NCBI GenBank assembly: GCA_021791875.1
Contig: JAJYVU010000020.1
Span: 1 to 50,264 of the forward strand
DNA from: Acidobacteriota bacterium
GTDB taxonomy: Bacteria > Acidobacteriota > Terriglobia > Terriglobales > Acidobacteriaceae
Direction: 5' to 3'
DNA length: 50,264 bases
Made by a program: the position numbers and the translations under genes. This document shows, in pieces, positions 23,626 through 31,432 of this stretch; position 1 is the first letter of the stretch, and every line of letters starts with the position of its first letter. Below the pieces are notes generated by a model. The model was not told the origin of the DNA. It saw nothing but the letters and a program-made list of their open reading frames with translations, and did no database searches.

Positions 23626-24654
23626 ATGTTTACGGGAATCTCCAAAGTGTTACGTCGCCTTCTTTTCACCGCCGGCATGACGATTGCGTTGCCGGTATCG
23701 GCGTGGGCCGCGGGCGTCCAGCCCGGAACGAACATGTTCGCGCCAGCATCCAAGCCGGCCAGGGAAATCGAAAGCCTTGCTATCTTCATTCTCGCCATCA
23801 CGGGCGGGATTTTTGTTGTGGTGGGAGGAGCGCTGCTCTATGCGGTGATCAAGTACCGGCGGCGCAAGAATGACGATGGCAGCGAGCCGACGCAGATATT
23901 TGGCAGCCTGCAGATTGAGATGGCGTGGACGATTATTCCGATCATGATCGTGGTCGTGATGTTCCTGACCTCGGCGCGGCTGATATTTGCAATTCAGGAT
24001 GCGCCGAAGCCGAAGGAGTCGCTGGCGATCACGGTGGTGGGCCACCAGTTCTGGTGGGAAGTGCGTTATCCGAAGTATGGGGTGGTGACGGCGAACGAGA
24101 TTCACGTGCCGGTGGACGAGGCGACGTACTTCAAGCTGCTTTCTGCGGATGTGGTGCACAGCTTCTGGATTCCGGAACTGGCGGGCAAGACGGACTGCAT
24201 ACCGAATCATGTGAACACGACGTGGATTCTGCCGACGCGAGTGGGTTTGTACAAGGGGCAGTGCTCGCAGTTCTGCGGGACCGAGCACGCAATGATGCTG
24301 CTGCGGGTTTATGTGCAGACGCCAGCGCAGTTCAAGGCATGGATCAAGAACCAGCAAAAGCCGGCGGTGGAAGATCCGGCGGTGGCGGCGGGGCGCGAGG
24401 TGTTTATGCACAATGCGTGCATGGATTGCCACACGATCCGGGGGACAGTGGCGACGGGACGGTTCGGTCCGGACCTGACGCACCTGGCCAGCCGGGACAC
24501 GCTGGGATCGGGATCGCTCTCGAATACGCCGGCGAATCTGCGGGCGTGGATCAAGGATCCGGACCACTTCAAGCCGGGCGTGCTGATGCCGGCGATGCAG
24601 CTGAACAACAAGCAGCTGGATGAAGTGACGGCATACCTCTGTTCGCTTCGTTAA
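23626..24654 (+). CDS. coxB: Cytochrome c oxidase subunit II with fused cytochrome c domain (caa3 type)
   Basis: The ATG at 23626 gives a clean signal peptide (MFTGISKVLRRLLFTAG…SAWAAG); an ATG 12 codons upstream is open too. Two transmembrane helices follow (IFILAITGGIFVVVGGALLY; WTIIPIMIVVVMFL). The CuA domain includes GHQFWWEVRYP, VHSFWIPELAGK and the copper loop CSQFCGTEHAMM. The C-terminal 80 residues carry a c-type heme site, CMDCHTIRG, with distal Met candidates in VLMPAMQ, so the subunit can take electrons directly from a soluble or tethered cytochrome. Length 342 aa. It opens a seven-gene respiratory cluster. Confidence 0.96.
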   Translation: MFTGISKVLRRLLFTAGMTIALPVSAWAAGVQPGTNMFAPASKPAREIESLAIFILAITGGIFVVVGGALLYAVIKYRRRKNDDGSEPTQIFGSLQIEMAWTIIPIMIVVVMFLTSARLIFAIQDAPKPKESLAITVVGHQFWWEVRYPKYGVVTANEIHVPVDEATYFKLLSADVVHSFWIPELAGKTDCIPNHVNTTWILPTRVGLYKGQCSQFCGTEHAMMLLRVYVQTPAQFKAWIKNQQKPAVEDPAVAAGREVFMHNACMDCHTIRGTVATGRFGPDLTHLASRDTLGSGSLSNTPANLRAWIKDPDHFKPGVLMPAMQLNNKQLDEVTAYLCSLR

Positions 24655-24722
24655 GTTTCATTGCAGTGCCGGGAGCGGGGTAAGCATCTGCTGTACCGGC
24701 AGGAGAATGGGAAAAACGCATC

Positions 24723-26414
24723 ATGGCAGACCAGACACTACCGATTGGCGGCGCGCTCGACATCACGCCACAAAAGGCGACGAAGCAGTCATTTTTCGAG
24801 TGGCTGAGCGAGTGGTTCATCACAGTCGACCATAAGAAGCTCGGGATCCTGTATATCAGTTACGCGCTGGTGTTCATGCTGGTGGCGGGCGTGGAAGCTC
24901 TGATGATCCGCGTGCAGCTTGCGGTTCCGAACAACGATTTTGTCTCGCCTCAGCTGTATGACCGGTTGTTCACCATGCACGGCACGACGATGGTGTTCCT
25001 GGTGGGCATGCCGATATTGTTCGGATTCGCGAACTATATAGTGCCGCTGCAGATCGGCGCGCGCGACATGGCGTATCCGCGGCTGAATGCTTTCAGTTTC
25101 TGGCTGACGGCGTTCGGCGGCCTGCTGCTGTATTACAGCTTTATTGGCGGGTTTGGATTGTATGGCGTGGGCACGGCACCGGACATGGGCTGGTTTGCCT
25201 ACGCTCCGCTGACGGAAAAGGCGTTCTCGCCGGGGCATGCGCCGGACTACTGGGCGATTGCGCTGATTATTTCCGGATGGGGCACGCTGGGCACGGCGAT
25301 CAACATTATCGCGACGACGATTTCGATGCGCTGCAAGGGCATGACGCTGATGCGGATGCCGCTGTTCTCGTGGCTGATGCTGGTGGTGAGCGGGCTGACG
25401 CTGGTGACGATCACGCCGCTGACGGCGGCGCAGATCATGCTGATGATCGACCGCTACCTGGGCGGGCACTTCTTTGACACGCAGGCCGGTGGTTCGGCGG
25501 TGATGTGGATGCACTTCTTCTGGATCTTCGGGCATCCGGAGGTCTACGTGCTGGTGTTGCCAGCCTTTGGAATAGCGAGCGAGATTATTCCGGTCTTTTC
25601 GCGCAAGGGCATCTTTGGATACGCGGCGATGGTGGCAGCCTCGGTGGGCATCGGCTTTGTGAGCCTGGGCGTGTGGGCGCACCACATGTTCACGGTGGGC
25701 ATGAGCACGCCGACGACGACATTCTTTGTGCTGTCGACGATGCTGGTGGGAATTCCGACAGGCATAAAAATCTTCAACTGGCTGGCGACGATATGGGGCG
25801 GCAAGATTGTGTTTGCGACGCCGATGCTGTTCTGCCTGGCCTTCCTGTTCCAGTTTCTGATTGCGGGTTTGACGGGCATCATGCTTTCAGCCGCGCCGTG
25901 GGACTGGCAGCTTCATAACTCGTATTTCGTGGTGGCGCACTTCCACTACGTGCTGGTGGGCGCGATTGTGTTCAACATTTTCGCGGCGATCTACTACTGG
26001 TTCCCGAAGGCGACGGGGAAGATGCTGAGCGAGACGCTGGGCAAGTGGCACTTCTGGCTGTTCCTGATCGGCTTCCACCTGACGTTTGACTTCATGCATA
26101 TCCCGGGCATTCTGGGCATGCCGCGGCACATTTACACGTACATGCCGGACCGCGGGTGGGGCATCTGGAACTTTATCGAGACGATTGGCGCTTTTGTGCA
26201 GGCGATCGCGGTGCTGGTGTTCCTGTACAACGTGGTGATTTCCCTGATGAAGGGCAAGGAAGCGGGGAACGACCCGTGGGATGCCTGGACGCTGGAGTGG
26301 GCGACGCCGTCGCCGCCGCCGGCCTATAACTTTGCGACTGACCCGGTTGTGAACAGCCGTAGACCCCTTTGGGATCTGAAGCACCCTGAAGATCCGGACT
26401 GGAAGTACGAGTAA
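24723..26414 (+). CDS. coxA: Cytochrome c oxidase subunit I (heme-copper, A-type)
   Basis: Catalytic subunit, 563 aa, about 12 transmembrane helices. Visible ligands and channels: LFTMHGTTMVFL (heme a His), FGHPEVYVLVLP (CuB His and cross-linked Tyr, with the D-channel Glu, hence A1-like), VWAHHMFTVGM (two CuB His), VVAHFHYVLVGA (heme a3 and a His). FANYIVPLQIGARDMAYPRLN retains the D-channel entry Asp and Asn residues. So O2 reduction with proton pumping is expected. It lies 68 bp after coxB, and its stop overlaps the start of coxC (TAATG). Confidence 0.98.
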   Translation: MADQTLPIGGALDITPQKATKQSFFEWLSEWFITVDHKKLGILYISYALVFMLVAGVEALMIRVQLAVPNNDFVSPQLYDRLFTMHGTTMVFLVGMPILFGFANYIVPLQIGARDMAYPRLNAFSFWLTAFGGLLLYYSFIGGFGLYGVGTAPDMGWFAYAPLTEKAFSPGHAPDYWAIALIISGWGTLGTAINIIATTISMRCKGMTLMRMPLFSWLMLVVSGLTLVTITPLTAAQIMLMIDRYLGGHFFDTQAGGSAVMWMHFFWIFGHPEVYVLVLPAFGIASEIIPVFSRKGIFGYAAMVAASVGIGFVSLGVWAHHMFTVGMSTPTTTFFVLSTMLVGIPTGIKIFNWLATIWGGKIVFATPMLFCLAFLFQFLIAGLTGIMLSAAPWDWQLHNSYFVVAHFHYVLVGAIVFNIFAAIYYWFPKATGKMLSETLGKWHFWLFLIGFHLTFDFMHIPGILGMPRHIYTYMPDRGWGIWNFIETIGAFVQAIAVLVFLYNVVISLMKGKEAGNDPWDAWTLEWATPSPPPAYNFATDPVVNSRRPLWDLKHPEDPDWKYE

Positions 26415-27007
26415 TGGCGACGATCCCTGTAGTGCAGAACAAGTACGAAGAATGGCGACTGCCGAGCCGCGGCGCATCGGGCATGATTTCGCTGATCATC
26501 GGCGAGACGGCGCTGTTCAGCATGTTCGTGCTGGCTTACATTTTTTACATCGGGAAGAGCGTCAGCGGGCCGCAGCCGGCGCAGGTGCTGGATATTCCGG
26601 TCTTCATGACGATCTGCCTGTGGTCGAGCAGCCTGACGATCTGGATTGCAGAGCGTGCGATCGAGCACAACCGGATGAAGCAGTTCACTTTCTTCTGGGG
26701 CCTGACGATTGTGCTGGGCGGGATCTTCCTGGGCGGGACGGCGCTGGAATGGCACCGGCTGATTTACCACGACGGGCTGACGATCAGCACGAATCTGTTC
26801 GGGACCACGTTTTATTCGCTGGTGGGCTTGCACGCCTCGCACGTGGTGGTGGGGCTGATCATGCTGACGGCGGTCTTCATATTCACACTGACAGGCCATG
26901 TACAGCAGAAGCACGCGTACAACATCAAGACGCTGGCGCTGTACTGGCACTTCGTTGACGCCGTGTGGGTGGTTGTTTTCACGGTGGTCTACATTCTGGG
27001 GCGGTGA
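26414..27007 (+). CDS. coxC: Cytochrome c oxidase subunit III
   Basis: A 197-aa membrane protein with about five helices: MISLIIGETALFSMFVLAYI, PVFMTICLWSSSLTIWIAE, FFWGLTIVLGGIFLGG, TTFYSLVGLHASHVVVGLIM and YWHFVDAVWVVVFTVVYIL. The GLHASHVVVG and YWHFVDAVW motifs are diagnostic for the subunit III family. This is the short, five-helix form, lacking the first two helices of the mitochondrial protein. Its start overlaps the coxA stop by one base, so translation is probably coupled. Confidence 0.95.
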   Translation: MATIPVVQNKYEEWRLPSRGASGMISLIIGETALFSMFVLAYIFYIGKSVSGPQPAQVLDIPVFMTICLWSSSLTIWIAERAIEHNRMKQFTFFWGLTIVLGGIFLGGTALEWHRLIYHDGLTISTNLFGTTFYSLVGLHASHVVVGLIMLTAVFIFTLTGHVQQKHAYNIKTLALYWHFVDAVWVVVFTVVYILGR

Positions 27008-27011
27008 GCGA

Positions 27012-27872
27012 ATGTCGGATATAGCAAAACATCCCTCTGGTCACGCACACGGCGAGAGCATCCACATGCCGGCAAACACGGCGTGGCCGATTGTGCTGGC
27101 GTTTGGCTGCACGCTGCTTCTAGGCGGCATTCTGCTGGGCGAGATCATTTCATTGCTGGGCGTGGTGCTGGTGCTGGCCGGCTGCATCGGGTGGTTCCGG
27201 CAAGTGCTGCCGCATGAGAACGCCGAACATGTTCCAGTGGAAGTGCAGCCGGTGGAGATCGAGACCAAGCGGAAGACGGTGCAGCGGTTCAAGCTGCCGG
27301 GTCTCCATGTTGAGCCGGGCGAGATCATTCCAACGTCGCCGCTGATCGCGGGCCTCAAGGGCGGGATCGCGGGCGGAATCGCGATGGTGATTCCGGTGCT
27401 GATCTACGGGCAGATTGCGCATGGCAGCATCTGGTACGGCGTGAATCTGCTGGGCGGCGCGGGCGTGGCGGACTGGCAGAATGTGACGCCTGCGCAAATC
27501 AACGCGTTCCACTGGCAGTGGCTGCTGATAGCGCTGGTGATCCACGGAGTTTCATCGCTGCTGGTGGGGCTGATTTACGGTGCGATGCTGCCGATGCTGC
27601 CCAGCCGGCCGATTCTGCTGGGCGGCATTGCATTGCCGCTGGTGTGGTCGGGTCTGGAGTATGCTTCGATGGGTCTGATCAATCCGGCGCTGGCGTCGCA
27701 CGTTTCGTGGCCGTGGTTTGTGGTTTCGCAGGTGGCGTACGGGCTGGTGGCGGGCTGGATTGTGTCCCGAGACGAAAATTTCAAGCGAGTGAGAAACATG
27801 CCTTTCGCGATACGCGTGGGTCTGGAGGCGCCGGGTCTTATGCACGAAAATCACCAGGGGGAAGGCCACTGA
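27012..27872 (+). CDS. Unidentified multi-spanning membrane protein of the respiratory operon
   Basis: A 286-aa protein starting 4 bp after coxC and overlapping the next start (TGATG). A His-rich N-terminus (HPSGHAHGESIHMP) precedes two helices (WPIVLAFGCTLLLGGILLG; SLLGVVLVLAGCIGW), which recall small subunit IV-like proteins of caa3 oxidases. A cytosolic linker of about 60 residues follows, then four or five further helices (GLKGGIAGGIAMVIPVLIYG, WLLIALVIHGVSSLLVGLIY, ILLGGIALPLVWSG, WFVVSQVAYGLVAGWIV). I do not recognise the second part. Position between oxidase and bc genes suggests an accessory or linking subunit, or an assembly factor; this is inference. The C-terminus contains further charged residues (SRDENFKRVRNM). 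Confidence 0.75.
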   Translation: MSDIAKHPSGHAHGESIHMPANTAWPIVLAFGCTLLLGGILLGEIISLLGVVLVLAGCIGWFRQVLPHENAEHVPVEVQPVEIETKRKTVQRFKLPGLHVEPGEIIPTSPLIAGLKGGIAGGIAMVIPVLIYGQIAHGSIWYGVNLLGGAGVADWQNVTPAQINAFHWQWLLIALVIHGVSSLLVGLIYGAMLPMLPSRPILLGGIALPLVWSGLEYASMGLINPALASHVSWPWFVVSQVAYGLVAGWIVSRDENFKRVRNMPFAIRVGLEAPGLMHENHQGEGH

Positions 27873-28567
27873 TGCGGATTCCACCCCTAGTAGCCGTAAC
27901 CTGTGCGCTGGCTGTGTGCATGCTGACGGGATGCAAGAGTCTTCCCGGGTATCCGAAGCATGAATGGCAGCCGCCACAGGACCAGATGAACTTTCATGCG
28001 CTGTACAAGCAGAACTGCGCGGCCTGCCATGGGGAGACCGGGCAGGGCGGGATGGCGATTCCGCTGGCGAACCCGGAGTTCCAGGCGCTGGTGGACGATC
28101 AGACGCTGCAGCAGATCATTTCCGGCGGCATGCCGGGGACGATGATGACGGCATTTGCCGAGAAGGACGGCGGAACGCTGACCGACCCGCAGGTGAACGC
28201 GATCATTGCGGGCATGCGGAAGGAGTGGGCCAAGCCGAACGCGTTCGGCGGCATGACACCGCCTGCCTATGAGCAGCCGGCGACGGGGGGCGATGCGGAA
28301 AAGGGGCGTCAGGACTACATCACGTACTGTGTTTCCTGCCACGAAGGGCCGCACGACAGCATTACGAATTCATCGTTCCTCGCGCTGATCAGCAACCAGG
28401 CGCTGCGGACCATCATCATCGCCGGACGGCCCGACCTGGGGCAGCCGGACTGGCGCAATGACAAACCGGGACATCCTCTGACGGATCAGGAAGTCACCGA
28501 TATTGTTACGTACCTGGGATCGCTGCGAGTGGCGTCACCGGGACAACCGTATCCGTCGCATCCGTGA
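27872..28567 (+). CDS. Diheme cytochrome c lipoprotein
   Basis: A 231-aa exported protein. The N-terminus MRIPPLVAVTCALAVCMLTG followed by Cys is a lipoprotein signal with lipobox LTGC, so it is anchored in a membrane on the outside. Two class I heme sites are present: CAACHGETGQGG (about residue 47) and CVSCHEGPHD (about residue 147), each domain followed by Met-containing ligand regions (GGMPGTMMTAF in the first). It overlaps the gene before it (TGATG) and the GTGA at its end lies 9 bp before the Rieske start. Likely role: electron carrier between the Rieske/cytochrome b complex and the CoxB cytochrome domain. Confidence 0.93.
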   Translation: MRIPPLVAVTCALAVCMLTGCKSLPGYPKHEWQPPQDQMNFHALYKQNCAACHGETGQGGMAIPLANPEFQALVDDQTLQQIISGGMPGTMMTAFAEKDGGTLTDPQVNAIIAGMRKEWAKPNAFGGMTPPAYEQPATGGDAEKGRQDYITYCVSCHEGPHDSITNSSFLALISNQALRTIIIAGRPDLGQPDWRNDKPGHPLTDQEVTDIVTYLGSLRVASPGQPYPSHP

Positions 28568-28575
28568 GGGACAAC

Positions 28576-29202
28576 GTGACTGAAGAGACCAAAATGCAGA
28601 GCGAACATACAGGAAGCGTTGAAGAGCAGCACGTGCAGCCGGGAGGGATGAGCAAGGCCGAGATCTCGCGCCGGTGGCTGCTGATGAAGATTGGCATTGC
28701 GTTTAATGGGATTGTGGGTCTAGCGCTGGCGGCGCCAATTGTGGGCTATCTTCTGTCGCCGGCAAAGAAGGACCGGGCTTACAAGTCCTGGGTATCGCTG
28801 GGGGACATTGAGAAATACCCGGTTGGGCAGACGCGGCTGGCGACGTATGTGAATCCGTGGCGCAGCCCGACGGACGGGCAGACCGACGACATCGCGTGCT
28901 GGGTACGGCGCACCGGGAAGCAGAAGTTCACGGTATTCGCGATCAACTGCGCGCACCTGGGATGCCCGGTGCGGTGGTTTCCGCAGTCGAGGCTGTTCAT
29001 GTGCCCGTGCCATGGCGGCGTGTACTACGCAGACGGATCGGTAGCAGCCGGACCGCCGCCTCGGGGGCTTTTCAAATACAAGCACCAGATCCTGAACGGC
29101 GAACTACAGATCTTCGCCGGGCAGATGCCAACGCTTTCGAACACGGCGAAGCTGGTGACGACCATCGGACCCTGTAAGGGAGACACACCATGCGCCGGTT
29201 GA
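28576..29202 (+). CDS. Rieske iron-sulfur protein
   Basis: I chose GTG at 28576, preceded by GAGGG at a suitable distance; a GTG at 28564 overlapping the previous stop is also in frame. The product is about 208 aa: a polar N-terminus, one membrane anchor (GIAFNGIVGLALAAPIVGYL), then the soluble domain with both cluster boxes CAHLGC and CPCHGG, which ligate the [2Fe-2S] centre by two Cys and two His, and the PPPRGL proline loop. It transfers electrons from quinol to a c-type cytochrome. The last 13 bp overlap the cytochrome b gene. Confidence 0.96.
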   Translation: MTEETKMQSEHTGSVEEQHVQPGGMSKAEISRRWLLMKIGIAFNGIVGLALAAPIVGYLLSPAKKDRAYKSWVSLGDIEKYPVGQTRLATYVNPWRSPTDGQTDDIACWVRRTGKQKFTVFAINCAHLGCPVRWFPQSRLFMCPCHGGVYYADGSVAAGPPPRGLFKYKHQILNGELQIFAGQMPTLSNTAKLVTTIGPCKGDTPCAG

Positions 29203-30818
29203 AAGACCTGAAGAAAGTTTATGACTGGGTAGAGATGCGGGTCGGCTTTGAAAAGCCGGTGAAGGAAGCAGCGCTGCACCCGGTACCGAAGAATACCGCG
29301 AGCTGGTGGTACGTGTTTGGCAGCGCGGCGTTTACGCTGCTGATGCTGCAGGTGTTCACGGGCATCCTGCTGGCGCTGGTCTATGTGCCGTCGGCCGGGC
29401 AGGCGTGGCAGAGCCTGAACTTTCTGAATCACAACCTGACGCTGGGGTGGTACATCCGCGCGGTGCACGGATGGGGATCGAACTTCATGGTCGCCGTCGT
29501 GCTGATTCACATGTGCCAGGTGTTCCTGTTCGGCGCATACAAGTATCCGCGCGAGCTGACCTGGATGGTCGGCGTGATCCTGCTGCTTCTGACGCTGGGT
29601 ATGGCGTTTACGGGCCAGGTGCTGCGGTTTGACCAGGATGCGTACTGGGGCCTTGGTATCGGCGCGATGATCACGAGCCGCGTGCCCATTATCGGCGGGC
29701 AACTCGTCCATTTATTGCTGGGCGGACCGATCATCGGCGGAGCTACGCTCAGCCGGTTCTTTGTCATGCACGTGTTCATTATTCCGGCGCTGCTGCTGGG
29801 GCTTGCGGGCCTGCACGTGTGGATGGTGCTGAAGCTGGGCATCAACGAGTGGCCGATGCCGGGACGCGCGGTGCGCCGGGAGACCTACCTGGAGGAGTAC
29901 CACAAGCTGACGCACGAAGACGGCGTGCCGTTTGTGCCGGTGGCGCTGTGGAAAGACATCGTCTTTTCGAGCGGTGTGATTCTGGCGGTGCTGGTGTGCG
30001 CGGCGATTTTCGGTCCGCAGGGGCCGGGCGGCATTGCCAATCCGACCTACATCCATACGGAGCCGAAGCCGGACTTCTTCTTCCTGTGGATTTACACGTC
30101 GCTGGCCTTCCTGCCGCCGTGGATGGAAACGCCGCTGCTGATCATCGGGCCGCCGATCATCATTCTGGCGCTGCTGGGCCTGCCCCTGGTTGCCTCTGAA
30201 GGCGAGAAGAGCTGGCACCGGCGCCCGGTGGCGCTGCTGACCGTGATGCTGCTGGCGGTGGGCTGGGGCGCGCTGACGGACCTGGGGACGTACACTCCGT
30301 GGAGCCCGCACATGAACGCGTGGAGCTCGGATACCTTGAAGCCCGAACAGGTGAAGGCGTTGAGCCCGTTGGAGCGCCAAGGCGCGATCGTCTTCCAAGA
30401 CAAGCAGTGCCGCAACTGCCATGAAATTGATGGCCATGGCGGCATGCGCGGTCCGGCGCTGGACGATGTGGCGACGACGATGACCTACAGCCAGCTGATA
30501 CGGCAGGTGCTGCAGGGCGGCGGCAACATGCCGGCCTACGGCAAGAACCTGTCACCGCCAGAGGTGGATGCGGTGGTGGCCTTCCTGGAGACACTACACA
30601 AACCGGGCCAGAAGCCGGCAGTGAATGAGTCGAACCAGTGGGTGAAGCAGTTTGAATCGAAGAATACGGCGCCGGTCCCATTTCAGGCCGCGCCGCCGGT
30701 CGGAAACGGGGGCAATCCGGCACCGGAAAACGCCGCCGGCACTGCACCAACGAGCGGTTCTCCGCCCGCGCCAAAGAAGCCAACCAGTGTTGCGATGAGC
30801 ATGGCACCCGCCAAATAA
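29190..30818 (+). CDS. Cytochrome b fused to a C-terminal cytochrome c domain
   Basis: A 542-aa fusion. The b6-like half has heme ligands in RAVHGWGSNFMVAVVLIHM (13 residues between His) and FFVMHVFIIPALLLGLAGLH (14 between His, the b6f-type spacing). The subunit IV-like part follows with three or four helices; where Qo sites usually have PEWY, this protein reads KPDFFFLWIY. The residue corresponding to the heme c-i Cys of plastid b6 appears to be Val (WYVFGS against YCLGG), so that extra heme is not expected. After about residue 385 there is a c-type domain with CRNCHEIDGHGG and a Met in NMPAYG, then a Pro/Ala-rich tail of about 80 residues. It is the quinol-oxidising core of the operon. Confidence 0.93.
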   Translation: MRRLKDLKKVYDWVEMRVGFEKPVKEAALHPVPKNTASWWYVFGSAAFTLLMLQVFTGILLALVYVPSAGQAWQSLNFLNHNLTLGWYIRAVHGWGSNFMVAVVLIHMCQVFLFGAYKYPRELTWMVGVILLLLTLGMAFTGQVLRFDQDAYWGLGIGAMITSRVPIIGGQLVHLLLGGPIIGGATLSRFFVMHVFIIPALLLGLAGLHVWMVLKLGINEWPMPGRAVRRETYLEEYHKLTHEDGVPFVPVALWKDIVFSSGVILAVLVCAAIFGPQGPGGIANPTYIHTEPKPDFFFLWIYTSLAFLPPWMETPLLIIGPPIIILALLGLPLVASEGEKSWHRRPVALLTVMLLAVGWGALTDLGTYTPWSPHMNAWSSDTLKPEQVKALSPLERQGAIVFQDKQCRNCHEIDGHGGMRGPALDDVATTMTYSQLIRQVLQGGGNMPAYGKNLSPPEVDAVVAFLETLHKPGQKPAVNESNQWVKQFESKNTAPVPFQAAPPVGNGGNPAPENAAGTAPTSGSPPAPKKPTSVAMSMAPAK

Positions 30819-30836
30819 GCAACGCTGCGTGATTCC

Positions 30837-30871
30837 GTGCCGCCGCTAAGAACGGCGGCACTTTTGTTTTT
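30837..30871 (+). terminator. Intrinsic terminator of the respiratory operon
   Basis: GTGCCGCCG (30837-30845) pairs with CGGCGGCAC (30853-30861), followed by TTTTGTTTTT. It lies 18 bp after the cytochrome b stop and closes the operon. Confidence 0.9.
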
Positions 30872-30982
30872 GGGGATTTCGCCGGTTCAGTCCATGATTT
30901 GGATGGATTCGGTGTAGCCGTTTTCTGCTCGGACGGCCACGCTGGGCGCCCCGTTATTCTCGGCGCCTTGAGGGAACATGCT

Positions 30983-31309
30983 CTATCTGGGGCCGGATGC
31001 CGGGATGGCCTGGCTGACCCACGCGGCGATTTGCGCGGCGCGGGCGGCGTTGTAGTCGCGGACGCGGCCGGGCATGAAGAAACACTCGATGAAGCCGAGC
31101 AGCGTGGGAATGCCGGTCCAGCAGAAGACAACATAGGCGATGCCCCAGCCGGTTTCGCCGAGATAGAAACGATGCAGGCCGAAGGTGCCGAGCAGAAGTG
31201 CGAGCAAAAAGCCGACGAGTTCGTCTTTTTGTACGAGCGCCATCTGCTGGCAGAAGGCCGCCTGCTGCTGGGGGGTGCCGGGATAGATATAAGGATAGTT
31301 TGAGGCCAT
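30983..31309 (-). CDS. TM2-domain membrane protein
   Basis: The ATG at 31307-31309 gives a 108-aa protein: MASNYPYIYPGTPQQQAAFC, then two membrane segments in the TM2 arrangement (LVGFLLALLLGTFGLHRFYL and WGIAYVVFCWTGIPTLLGFI), ending in a polar helix. The GTFGLHRFYLG motif with an aromatic/Gly turn is the TM2 signature. The function of bacterial TM2 proteins is unknown. The frame is open for 101 codons upstream but that part is antisense to the next gene and basic in composition, so I exclude it. Confidence 0.85.
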   Translation of the reverse strand: MASNYPYIYPGTPQQQAAFCQQMALVQKDELVGFLLALLLGTFGLHRFYLGETGWGIAYVVFCWTGIPTLLGFIECFFMPGRVRDYNAARAAQIAAWVSQAIPASGPR

Positions 31310-31432
31310 GGGTGCAACCTCCACACTTCTTTCCGTTAGAGTGTACGCATTGGCGGCGAGAACGGTTCCATGGGCTGATTTGGGGCAGCTGCCGAGGGGA
31401 ATGACGGCATACTGATAGAGAGACGGAATTCG

